Positions 7,144 to 15,076 of a stretch of DNA of 64,000 nucleotides are shown here, piece after piece (position 1 is the first letter of the stretch; each line of letters opens with the position of its first letter). A program made the position numbers and the translations under genes. Under the pieces are notes generated by a model. The model was given only the letters and a program-made list of their open reading frames with translations. It ran no database searches and was not told the DNA's origin. Source of the DNA: Ardenticatenaceae bacterium (GTDB taxonomy: Bacteria > Chloroflexota > Anaerolineae > Promineifilales > Promineifilaceae); NCBI GenBank assembly GCA_020634245.1, contig JACKCC010000025.1:46416-110415 (forward strand). Direction: 5' to 3'.

Positions 7144-9072
7144 ATGTTATTGATTGGAGAACAACCAGCAAAGTTTATCGCTGAGAATTTTAGTTTGGAG
7201 GAAATTCAGACTTTATGTGCAACCATTGGCGCTTCGTATGAAAATCTGGCCGGTAGCACCCCCCCCAGTAAGGCTCGTGAACTCCAATCTCTGATGGAGC
7301 GGAATATGCGGCTAGGGGATTTGCTAGAAGCTATTCGGTTATATAAAGATTTTTTCGATCCGACGCCTTATATTTATTTGTTAATTTACAAACACCTAAG
7401 AAAGCCAGAGACAATCGTGCAATTATGTCAAGATTTGCGGTTAGATTGTGGCAAGTTAAAATTAACATCGAACGATTTATTTGCCTACGAACATAACGAT
7501 AATTTCCGACGCGAGAAAGCGCTTATTTTACAAATAAACGCTGCGGACAACGGCCTCACTTCAGCGCTTGTTCAGGCAATACATCGTCACCACCCGAACC
7601 TTAATCTAAATGCCTACCAGGGCATACTGGATGCACCACCTCCTCAAAATGCAGACGAACTATCTCCAACGACTGCGTCTACCCAAGAATCAACCTCTTT
7701 CATGCTATATGAAAACTTTGATTTGCGTGTCGGGCGGAAAAGTGGTGACAGTTACCCTGTCGAAGTCACCCGCAATCCTAACAATAACGAAATGTATCCG
7801 GTTGACCAGCCGTTTGATCCCGAAGATTACGACTTTGCCGACCTGGTCAGTTATTTGGAAGCATTAGTGGCCAAGGGTAAAGATGCCGTGGAAGTAGGCA
7901 AAAAAATGCACGATTTCTTGTTTCCGCCAGCCGTGAATCAAATCCTCTTCTCAAACCGGCAAAGTATGCGCGACCAGGGTAAGGGGCTGCGCATCCGGCT
8001 GCGGGTCGATGCACCAGAATTGAGCGCCCTACCCTGGGAATATTGCTATGCTGACGAATTCCTGGCCTTAAAACGGGACACGCCCTTTGTACGTTATATT
8101 CCCCGCTCATTTGCCGCCGATGAATTGAATGCGCCGAATCCGATGAAGGTGCTCGTAGCGATTGCTGCGCCTAAAGACCAAGCGCCTTTGAGCGTGAAAC
8201 AGGAAGAGTCACGGATTCGCAAAACGTTAGCTTTCTTGGGGGATCGAGTGCAGCTTACCGTCATTCCCAACGCGACAGCCAGCAAACTTCAAGGCGCGCT
8301 GGCGGTACGGCCGCATATTCTCCATTTTATTGGTCATGGTACGGTGGATAACGGCCGTTCCTCTATCATCCTCGAAGACAGCACCGGTAACTCAGCCCCG
8401 CTGGACGCCGACCAAATGATGTACTTGATGGGTAATACCGGCGTCAAAGTAGTCATCCTAAATGCCTGCAAGACGGCTAAACAGGATGCGCGTAATGCGA
8501 TTCTGGGCGTGGCTCCGGCACTGGTGCAGGCCGAAATCCCGGCGGTAATTGCTATGCAGTTCAATGTGCCCGACAAGACAGCATTGGGCTTTACTCGTGA
8601 TTTGTACCGTTTTTTGGTGTCGGGTTTTCCATTGGACACGGCCGTTACCGAAATGCGCATCGGCGCGTTCATTGGCGCGGGCGACCGCTACTTCTGGGGC
8701 ATCCCCGTCCTCTTCATGCGTGCGCCCGACGGCGTCATCTGGCAGCCCGATCCCGAACTGCTCAAACTGTTTGAACAAGCTCAGGCCGAAGCCGTCAATA
8801 TGGATGAGCCAGACCTGGCAGAACTGCTGGATGAAATCCATTCCGATCTGGAAGCCATCAAAAGCAGCCTGGACAGCGGCGATTACGAGGACAGCGTTGA
8901 TGATTTGACCGGCGCGCAAGAATTGGTCAAGGAATCACCGCCCAACGCCCGGCGAATCAGGCGAAAATTGGAAGGCGTCAAAGATATTTTAAGCCATACC
9001 GACGCCGCTGCTGAATTAGCAGGCAAACTGGAACAGGCCTTAAGTCTGGTTGATGTCCTGCCCGACAGTTAG
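7144..9072 (+). CDS. CHAT-domain caspase-like protease with effector-associated-like N-terminal domains
   Basis: A 642-residue protein with a C-terminal CHAT (caspase HetF-associated with TPRs) peptidase domain at about 300-545. The motif H-F-I-G-H-G gives candidate catalytic His398, and L-N-A-C gives Cys442, the dyad expected in caspase-like proteases. Residues 1-65 (F-S-L-E-E-I-Q-T-L-C with a K-A-R-E-L motif) resemble the small adaptor 'effector-associated' domains of bacterial conflict proteins, and about 85-165 looks like a second one. The C-terminal ~100 residues are helical and acidic. ATG at 7144 follows AGGAG. In known systems CHAT proteases cleave partner proteins during anti-phage or cell-death responses, or act in signalling; whether this one does is not shown. 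The downstream nuclease and upstream unknown protein are plausible partners. Confidence 0.85.
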   Translation: MLLIGEQPAKFIAENFSLEEIQTLCATIGASYENLAGSTPPSKARELQSLMERNMRLGDLLEAIRLYKDFFDPTPYIYLLIYKHLRKPETIVQLCQDLRLDCGKLKLTSNDLFAYEHNDNFRREKALILQINAADNGLTSALVQAIHRHHPNLNLNAYQGILDAPPPQNADELSPTTASTQESTSFMLYENFDLRVGRKSGDSYPVEVTRNPNNNEMYPVDQPFDPEDYDFADLVSYLEALVAKGKDAVEVGKKMHDFLFPPAVNQILFSNRQSMRDQGKGLRIRLRVDAPELSALPWEYCYADEFLALKRDTPFVRYIPRSFAADELNAPNPMKVLVAIAAPKDQAPLSVKQEESRIRKTLAFLGDRVQLTVIPNATASKLQGALAVRPHILHFIGHGTVDNGRSSIILEDSTGNSAPLDADQMMYLMGNTGVKVVILNACKTAKQDARNAILGVAPALVQAEIPAVIAMQFNVPDKTALGFTRDLYRFLVSGFPLDTAVTEMRIGAFIGAGDRYFWGIPVLFMRAPDGVIWQPDPELLKLFEQAQAEAVNMDEPDLAELLDEIHSDLEAIKSSLDSGDYEDSVDDLTGAQELVKESPPNARRIRRKLEGVKDILSHTDAAAELAGKLEQALSLVDVLPDS

Positions 9073-9086
9073 AAACGGATGATTAC

Positions 9087-9866
9087 GTGACCGAAACACT
9101 CCTTCTCAGCCGGTACAAGCTGGACACCTTCCTCACCTGCCAGCGCCGCTTTCATTTGCGCTTCCGGCGGCGGCTGCCCTGGCCGGACCGACCGCTGGAC
9201 GGCCGTTGGGCGGAGGTGCGCGAACGCGGCGAACAGTTCCACCAGCTGCTGGAGCGCCATTTTCTAGGGCTGCCCATCGTAGCCGAAGCAATTGAGGATG
9301 CCGAGGTGCGGCGCTGGTGGTCGTTGTTTCAGCGCCACGTGACACTGCCAGAGGGGGAAGCCACTCCGGAACGCAGTCTGACTGTCCCGATTAGGGGGCA
9401 TGTGTTAAACGGCCGTTTTGACCTCCTCATCCTCTCTCCCAACAGCGCCCATATTTTCGATTGGAAAACCGGCCAGCCCCACAGCGAAGCCGACCTGCGC
9501 CACGATTGGCAAACCCGGCTCTACCTAGCCATGCTGGCCGAAGGTGGTGCGGCGCTGGGCCACACGCTTCAGCCCGACCAGATCGCCATCACCTACTGGT
9601 ACGTCAACGATCCGGCTGCACCGCGCACCATCCACTACAATCTAGCCTGGCACACACAAAACTGGGCCGATATCCAGGCCATCGTGAGCCAAATTGACGA
9701 GGTGCTAACCCAGGATGTGTGGCCGTTGACCGATGACTGGGGGCACTGCCGCCAATGCGCTTATCAAGCCTACTGCGGCCGTCAGGAAGCGGGCAAAACC
9801 GTCCCCGATGAATCAGAAGAGGCATCTGATGAAGCGGATTTGTTCCTGGAGCCAGAAATTCCGTGA
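9087..9866 (+). CDS. PD-(D/E)XK nuclease-family protein with probable Fe-S cluster
   Basis: A 259-residue protein of the RecB/Cas4-like nuclease superfamily (PDDEXK_1 type). The active-site core is visible: G-R-F-D near residue 112 supplies the acidic metal ligand, and F-D-W-K-T-G near residue 125 supplies the D-x-K pair. One Cys at the N-terminus (L-T-C-Q-R-R-F, residue 17) and three near the C-terminus (C-R-Q-C-A-Y-Q-A-Y-C) match the four-cysteine [4Fe-4S] staple of AddB/Cas4-type nucleases. Start is GTG, 14 bases after the CHAT gene, with a weak ribosome site, so translation may be coupled. Likely a DNA repair or defence nuclease; no cas genes are nearby. Confidence 0.85.
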   Translation: MTETLLLSRYKLDTFLTCQRRFHLRFRRRLPWPDRPLDGRWAEVRERGEQFHQLLERHFLGLPIVAEAIEDAEVRRWWSLFQRHVTLPEGEATPERSLTVPIRGHVLNGRFDLLILSPNSAHIFDWKTGQPHSEADLRHDWQTRLYLAMLAEGGAALGHTLQPDQIAITYWYVNDPAAPRTIHYNLAWHTQNWADIQAIVSQIDEVLTQDVWPLTDDWGHCRQCAYQAYCGRQEAGKTVPDESEEASDEADLFLEPEIP

Positions 9867-9868
9867 AA

Positions 9869-9916
9869 GTGATGAGGACTGAGCAAACTTTCCACCCAGT
9901 CCTCAGTCCTCGTCAC
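9869..9916. repeat. Imperfect inverted repeat between nuclease and methyltransferase genes
   Basis: Arms GTGATGAGGACTGAG (9869-9883) and CTCAGTCCTCGTCAC (9902-9916) match except at one position. There is no T-run, so it is more likely a REP-like or mRNA-processing element than a terminator. Confidence 0.6.
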
Positions 9917-9926
9917 TCATCCCTCA

Positions 9927-11117
9927 ATGACTCTCGACGAACTCGCTTTCTTACTTTCTCCTGAGGGGCAAAAGTGGCTGGCGGCAGCGGCCGTTATCCC
10001 CATCACGCCACAAAACCATCTGCAAATTGCCAGTCAATTACGCCAAAACCTGCTGCCGCAGCAAGCCCAGGCCGTTTTGGAAACCGTGTTACTGCGCCAA
10101 CTGGGGACGGTAAAATTCAGCCGGGCGGCGGAGATGTACTTTGTGCGTGAGGCGTTGGAGCAAGCCTCGTCGGAAAGCGTTGCTGCCCATCGCGCCCAAC
10201 GCTTTTTTGCCGCCGGATTTGAACATATTGCCGATTTAGGCTGCGGCATTGGCGGCGACGCGCTGGCTTTGGCAGCACAAGCCCACGTCATCGGCGTGGA
10301 ACTGGATTCGGTAAGATTGGCGATGGCCCAGGAAAATGTGCGGGTTTACGGCCGTGCCGCCCACTTTCGCCCCCTGCAATCCGATTTGCTGGAACTGTCA
10401 CCGCTGCCAGTGCAGGCCTGTTTTTTCGATCCGGCGCGGCGCGATGAATACGGCCGTCGCCTCTTTTCCGTCCACGATTACCAACCGCCGCTTAGTTTGA
10501 TTGATCGCTGGCGGGGAAAGATGATGGGGACGGCCGTTAAGGTCAGTCCCGGCGTCAATTATGCCGAGCTGCCTGAGGACGCCGAAATCGAACTCATTTC
10601 GCTCAATGGCGATGTGAAAGGAGCCGTACTTTGGTTTGGCGATTTACATTCCGGCGTCAACCGGCGCGCCACCCTGCTGCCCGACGGCAGCACGCTAACC
10701 AATGCCGACCTTCCCAGCGCACCCATTCCAACCAGCGAACCGCTGAAATATTTGTACGAGCCGGACAAAGCGATCATCCGCGCCCATCTGGTGGAAGCCC
10801 TGGCTTACCAGCTTGACGCCTGCAAATTGAGTGATGACATTGCTTACCTGACATCGGCCACGGCACAAGCGACGCCATTTGCCCGCTGTTTTGCCATTGA
10901 GGACAGCTTCCCGTTTCAGTTGAAGCGGCTGCGCCATTACTTGCGCCAACACGACATCGGTCAGGTGACGGTTAAAAAGCGCGGTTCGCCGCTGGAACCG
11001 GACGCATTACGGCATCAACTGCGCCTCAAGGGCAGTCAACACCGTATTATTTTTTTGACTCAAGTAAAGGGGGAAACGGCCGTGTTAATCGGCCACGAGA
11101 TCAACCATGAGCAGTAA
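9927..11117 (+). CDS. Class I SAM methyltransferase with THUMP-like domain
   Basis: A 396-residue predicted SAM-dependent methyltransferase. The SAM-binding motif D-L-G-C-G-I-G-G-D lies near residue 102, followed by G-V-E-L-D near residue 122. F-F-D-P-A-R-R near residue 168 occupies the catalytic-loop position where amino/RNA methyltransferases carry D/N-P-P-Y. The C-terminal third (about 270-390) ends in a stretch typical of the 'THUMP-like' family, including K-K-R-G near residue 350. The family is assumed to act on RNA; the substrate is unknown. It lies 60 bases after the nuclease with a repeat in between, so co-transcription with the CHAT genes is uncertain. Confidence 0.85.
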   Translation: MTLDELAFLLSPEGQKWLAAAAVIPITPQNHLQIASQLRQNLLPQQAQAVLETVLLRQLGTVKFSRAAEMYFVREALEQASSESVAAHRAQRFFAAGFEHIADLGCGIGGDALALAAQAHVIGVELDSVRLAMAQENVRVYGRAAHFRPLQSDLLELSPLPVQACFFDPARRDEYGRRLFSVHDYQPPLSLIDRWRGKMMGTAVKVSPGVNYAELPEDAEIELISLNGDVKGAVLWFGDLHSGVNRRATLLPDGSTLTNADLPSAPIPTSEPLKYLYEPDKAIIRAHLVEALAYQLDACKLSDDIAYLTSATAQATPFARCFAIEDSFPFQLKRLRHYLRQHDIGQVTVKKRGSPLEPDALRHQLRLKGSQHRIIFLTQVKGETAVLIGHEINHEQ

Positions 11118-11138
11118 GTCCGGCCTCGGATTTACTGC

Positions 11139-11525
11139 TCATAAATTATTATTGTCCAAATAACGACGGATCACTTCACGCAGCTTGCGAATATCCAACG
11201 GCTTAGGCAAATAATCATCACAACCCGCTTCCAGGCACCGTTCGCGATCACCCACCAAAACCTGTGCCGTTGTCGCCACCAACGGCACCTCAGCCAATCG
11301 TGAATCAGCCTTAAAGCGCCGTGCCAATTCCAGGCCATCCATACCCGGCAAGTTTATATCCAGCAAAATAATATCCGGTACAGTTCCATCCAAAATATCC
11401 AGGGCAACGTAACCGTCTTCAGCTTTGATCAACTCATGCCCTTCAGCTTCTACAATACGAGAAACCAAAAGCATATTAACCGTATTGTCTTCAACACATA
11501 GAACTTGCTTACGTTCCTTTGTCAT
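11139..11525 (-). CDS. Stand-alone response-regulator receiver protein
   Basis: A 128-residue CheY-like receiver with no output domain. The acidic pocket (E12, D13), phospho-acceptor D56 in I-I-L-L-D-I-N-L-P-G, T85/T86 and K108 in L-P-K-P are intact. It is the last gene of the 25-kb sensory cluster, 226 bases downstream of the hybrid-sensor kinase gene, and is the obvious phosphotransfer partner of that kinase. Without a DNA-binding domain it must signal by protein contact or serve as a phosphorelay intermediate or sink. Confidence 0.93.
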   Translation of the reverse strand: MTKERKQVLCVEDNTVNMLLVSRIVEAEGHELIKAEDGYVALDILDGTVPDIILLDINLPGMDGLELARRFKADSRLAEVPLVATTAQVLVGDRERCLEAGCDDYLPKPLDIRKLREVIRRYLDNNNL

Positions 11526-11711
11526 AATTTATACCTTTCGAACTATTACAACCATTGTTGCGACTAATTCTAAATGATTCTGTTCATTTAGAAAAACAAT
11601 CTCTCCCAAATTTATCCGAGTAGAAATCGGTTTTCTCAAACATCTGCTCATTACTTTCAATATATCAACCAGAAATCCAAATTTTCAGCTTCTTTCGTTT
11701 TCGGCTGGCAT

Positions 11712-11737
11712 GTTTCGGGAATTGGAATTCCCGAAAC
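11712..11737. promoter_or_regulatory. 26-bp palindrome between the kinase and receiver genes
   Basis: GTTTCGGGAATT and AATTCCCGAAAC flank a 2-base GG centre, giving perfect 12-base arms. There is no T-run on either side. It may be an operator controlling separate expression of the receiver gene, or an mRNA-stabilising hairpin at the 3' end of the long sensory transcript. Confidence 0.5.
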
Positions 11738-11751
11738 ACCCAAGCGATTTA

Positions 11752-14700
11752 CTAGTTCACACTTACACCCAAAGCAGACAATGGGCCAGTGCCGACCTTT
11801 TCTCGCGAGGCCTTTGGCTTTTCAAACGGAAGTGTAAACCAGAATGTACTGCCCTGCCCTGGTACACTATCGACACCAATTTGGCCGCCATGCAATTCCA
11901 CTAATTTCTTCGTGATAGGCATTCCCAGGCCGGTACCACCTACGCTACGGTTCAAGCTGCCATCCACCTGGCGGAACTGCTCAAACACAACATCGATGTC
12001 TTCAGGTTTGATACCAATACCCGTATCCCGAACGAAAATTCGGACCATATCCTTTTCCAATTCCATACCCAGTGTTACGCTTCCCTTTTCAGTAAACTTG
12101 ATAGCGTTACCCATAATGTTCCACAAAACCTGGCGCAATCGAGTACGATCGGCAGTAATTGTACTCACGGCATCGCCCAGGTCCAGAATCAAGTCCAACT
12201 GCTTTTCCTGGGCCAAAGGATTGGCGGTAGCCAGAATATCATGGGCCATCTGCCGCAAATCAAGCTCTTCGTAACGGAGTTCCATACGCCCGGCTTCAAT
12301 TTTAGACATATCCAAAATGTCGCCGATCAAATCGCGTAGATGGGTGCCGCTGTCTTTAATTAGACGTACATCCTGATCCATTCGTTCATTCAGGTCGCCA
12401 TCCAGCCCTTCCAGAAGTACATCGGCAAAACCAATGATGGAGTTGAGCGGAGTACGCAGTTCGTGGCTCATACTGGCCAAAAATTCTGATTTGAGCCGGT
12501 CAACTTCACGCAGTTTACTGGAAGTTTCTACCTGAATCGCATACATGGCCGCATTTTGCACGGCAACTGCAATTTGGGAAGCCAGGGTGCGCTGTACCTG
12601 CATGGCTTCTTCTGAGAAAAAACCTACCTTGTCGGATTGCAAATCCATGACGCCAATAAGGCGGCTGCCGACGATTAAGGGAATGGCCATTTCAGCGCGT
12701 GTGTGCGGCAGCAGCGGATGGGGAAGGAAATCAACAATTTTGCGAACATCGTTTTCGATGAAGCCTTTCCGGGTACGGGCGGCGCGCGCCACCAGGGAAT
12801 CGGCGTTGAAACGGATGTTGCGTCCTTCCAATACCATGATTTGGCCAACGTCACCGGCACCGGCCCGCAAGACTAACGAGTTGCTTTCTTCGTCCACCAG
12901 GTAAATGTGGGCATGGTAGAGGCCAAAACGCAATTTTACGAGTTCCACTACGGTTTGCAGCAGGTTGTCAACTTCGAGGATGGTGGATGCGGCCGTACTC
13001 ACTTCAGCCACGGTTCGTAGTTCGGTGGCCAACTGCTCTTGCCCGCTTAATGCATCCTGGGTCTGTTCGAAAAGCCGGGCCGCTTCTAGCGCCTCGGATA
13101 TTTGCCGGGCGATGGCGTCGAGGAATTCGCTGTCTTGTTCGGTTAAGGGTTTGTTGGGATCGTGCTCAATGCCGATGCTGCCGATAGACTGGCCACGAAT
13201 GGTCAGGGGCAGGTTTATTTCCCCGTCGGTTTGTTTTTCACTCTCGACAGTTTGCCCGTTGCCAGGTTGGAGTACGGGCACGGCCGTTGCCGCATCATTT
13301 GCCAGCGGCTGCACCCCTACCTTGCTGTACAAAAACCCTTTGACAGGGAGTTTGTTTGATTGGTAATCTTTCCACCCATCGCGGCTCATATAACGCTGCA
13401 AAGTGTCCAATTCACGCAGCCGGTCTTCCATTTCCTGGCGCAGACGGGTACTTTCGATAGCAACTGCTATCTGACCACACAAACCTTCAAGCAGAATCTG
13501 ATCGTTTTCATCCAAGGCTCCGGTTACATCGTGCTGCACGTCCAAAATACCAATAATGGCCTCACCCATTTTGATGGGGACGGCAATTTCACCCTTGGTT
13601 TTGGGCAAAAGCGGGTTGGACTGCCAGTTGGGATCATTGGCGATGTTTGGGCGCAATACGGTTTTGCCGGTTGCTGCGGCCGTACCAATGAGACCAACAC
13701 CCATGGGCATGGAATGGTGCATAGCAACCATCTGCTCACCGGTTTGCCCGTAGCCGACGACCAAGGCCATCACATCTAATGACGGATCGTGCTGCAAAAT
13801 TTGTACATGATAATAGTTGAATGTTTCTTTGACCAGAGTCACGATACGATTATAAAGGTGTGGCAAGTTGGGGGCAGCAGCGATTTCCTGCGTAATTTGG
13901 GTGGAAAGTCGCACCTGATGGCTGCGATGTTCCAAAGATTCCTGGATTTGTCTTTCTAGTTTGTAGCGTGCAGTGATGTCCTGGCTATTGGATAGAAAGT
14001 GAGTGATTTCGCCGTCGCTGTTTCGAATGGGCGTGATGCTTTTTTCTTCGTAATAAATTTCACCATTCTTTTTGCGGTTAATGGTAACAGCGTTGAACTC
14101 TTTGCCGGCCAGAATGGTTTCCCAAAGACCTTTGTAATATTTTTCGTCGTGCATGCCGGATTTGAGGACGCTGAGGGTCTTGCCCGCAATCTCCTTTTCG
14201 GTATATCCGGTTAATTCCTCGAAAGCAGGGTTGACATATTCAACGCACCCTTTGATGTCGGTAATCACAACGGGGTTGGCGGCTTGTTCCACGGCACTGG
14301 ATAGTTTTTGCAGGTTTGCTTCGGATGTCTTTTCTTCCGTGACGTCTTGCATGTGCATCATAAATCCGAGTAAATTACCGTTTACATCATACAAGCTGCC
14401 GACGTTGTTGATTGACCAACGGATTACTCCTGCTTTGCTGAGGTATCGAGCTTCGACCTGGAGACTGGTAATTTCGCCAGAACGCAGGCGAGGCATTTCT
14501 TCTTTGTACAGGCCCATCATATCAGGATGAAGGATGTCGGGTATTGACATTTGCATTAATTCTTTCTGGGTATAACCTGTGAAATTGCAGAATGCTTCGT
14601 TAACCTGGAGGAAACGGCCGTCTACACTAAAAATGGATGTACCGGCGGCTGTGTTATTGAATGCGCTTTGGAAGCGAAGTTCGCTCTCTTGTAAAGAGGA

Positions 14701-15075
14701 TTCCACCCATTTGCGATCGGTAATGTCATTGGCAATGAAACTCAATATCTCAATATCGCCGGCTTCGCTGACGTGGGCGGCCAATTTAGCCGAAACAGGG
14801 ATTTTTAGTCCCTCCGGGTTGAACAAGTTGAGTTCACCCTGCCAAACTCCGGTGGAAACGGCCGTATCCCGCATCGTAGCAAAATCATCTTGACCGTCTG
14901 CCAACAAGTCGGCTATGTGGAAATGGGTGTAATTTTCATCGAACAAGGCCAGCAGCAAACGGCCGTTCTCATTGATCTTCACAATTCGACCATCCGGTTC
15001 CAGGATAGCCACAAAATCGGCAACCTTTTCCAAGAATTGATAGAAATTGGCATAGAGGTTTTGCTCTTTACTCAT
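11752..15075 (-). CDS. PAS/GAF sensor histidine kinase, the only kinase of the sensory cluster
   Basis: A soluble kinase of 1107 residues. Domain order: three PAS domains (about 1-385, two ending in the usual D-I-T-x-R/D-V-T-E-E motif), GAF (395-555), a (T/S)R-x-GW-type module beginning S-R-D-G-W (565-680), GAF (695-855), HisKA with phospho-acceptor in S-M-S-H-E-L-R-T-P-L-N (865-935), and HATPase with N-box N-A-I-K-F, D-T-G-I-G-I and G-T-G-L-G-M (975-1090). No transmembrane segment is seen. The ATG at 15075 lies one base after the stop of the 2476-aa gene; an ATG at 15087 overlaps that gene. Since the five preceding sensors lack kinases, this protein probably integrates their signals and phosphorylates the receiver encoded next. 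Confidence 0.93.
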   Translation of the reverse strand: MSKEQNLYANFYQFLEKVADFVAILEPDGRIVKINENGRLLLALFDENYTHFHIADLLADGQDDFATMRDTAVSTGVWQGELNLFNPEGLKIPVSAKLAAHVSEAGDIEILSFIANDITDRKWVESSLQESELRFQSAFNNTAAGTSIFSVDGRFLQVNEAFCNFTGYTQKELMQMSIPDILHPDMMGLYKEEMPRLRSGEITSLQVEARYLSKAGVIRWSINNVGSLYDVNGNLLGFMMHMQDVTEEKTSEANLQKLSSAVEQAANPVVITDIKGCVEYVNPAFEELTGYTEKEIAGKTLSVLKSGMHDEKYYKGLWETILAGKEFNAVTINRKKNGEIYYEEKSITPIRNSDGEITHFLSNSQDITARYKLERQIQESLEHRSHQVRLSTQITQEIAAAPNLPHLYNRIVTLVKETFNYYHVQILQHDPSLDVMALVVGYGQTGEQMVAMHHSMPMGVGLIGTAAATGKTVLRPNIANDPNWQSNPLLPKTKGEIAVPIKMGEAIIGILDVQHDVTGALDENDQILLEGLCGQIAVAIESTRLRQEMEDRLRELDTLQRYMSRDGWKDYQSNKLPVKGFLYSKVGVQPLANDAATAVPVLQPGNGQTVESEKQTDGEINLPLTIRGQSIGSIGIEHDPNKPLTEQDSEFLDAIARQISEALEAARLFEQTQDALSGQEQLATELRTVAEVSTAASTILEVDNLLQTVVELVKLRFGLYHAHIYLVDEESNSLVLRAGAGDVGQIMVLEGRNIRFNADSLVARAARTRKGFIENDVRKIVDFLPHPLLPHTRAEMAIPLIVGSRLIGVMDLQSDKVGFFSEEAMQVQRTLASQIAVAVQNAAMYAIQVETSSKLREVDRLKSEFLASMSHELRTPLNSIIGFADVLLEGLDGDLNERMDQDVRLIKDSGTHLRDLIGDILDMSKIEAGRMELRYEELDLRQMAHDILATANPLAQEKQLDLILDLGDAVSTITADRTRLRQVLWNIMGNAIKFTEKGSVTLGMELEKDMVRIFVRDTGIGIKPEDIDVVFEQFRQVDGSLNRSVGGTGLGMPITKKLVELHGGQIGVDSVPGQGSTFWFTLPFEKPKASREKVGTGPLSALGVSVN

Positions 15076-15076
15076 A

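Noticed and set aside
9087..9866. The nuclease as Cas4 of a CRISPR-Cas locus
   Set aside because: The fold and cysteines are compatible, but no cas1, cas2 or repeat array is present in the window.
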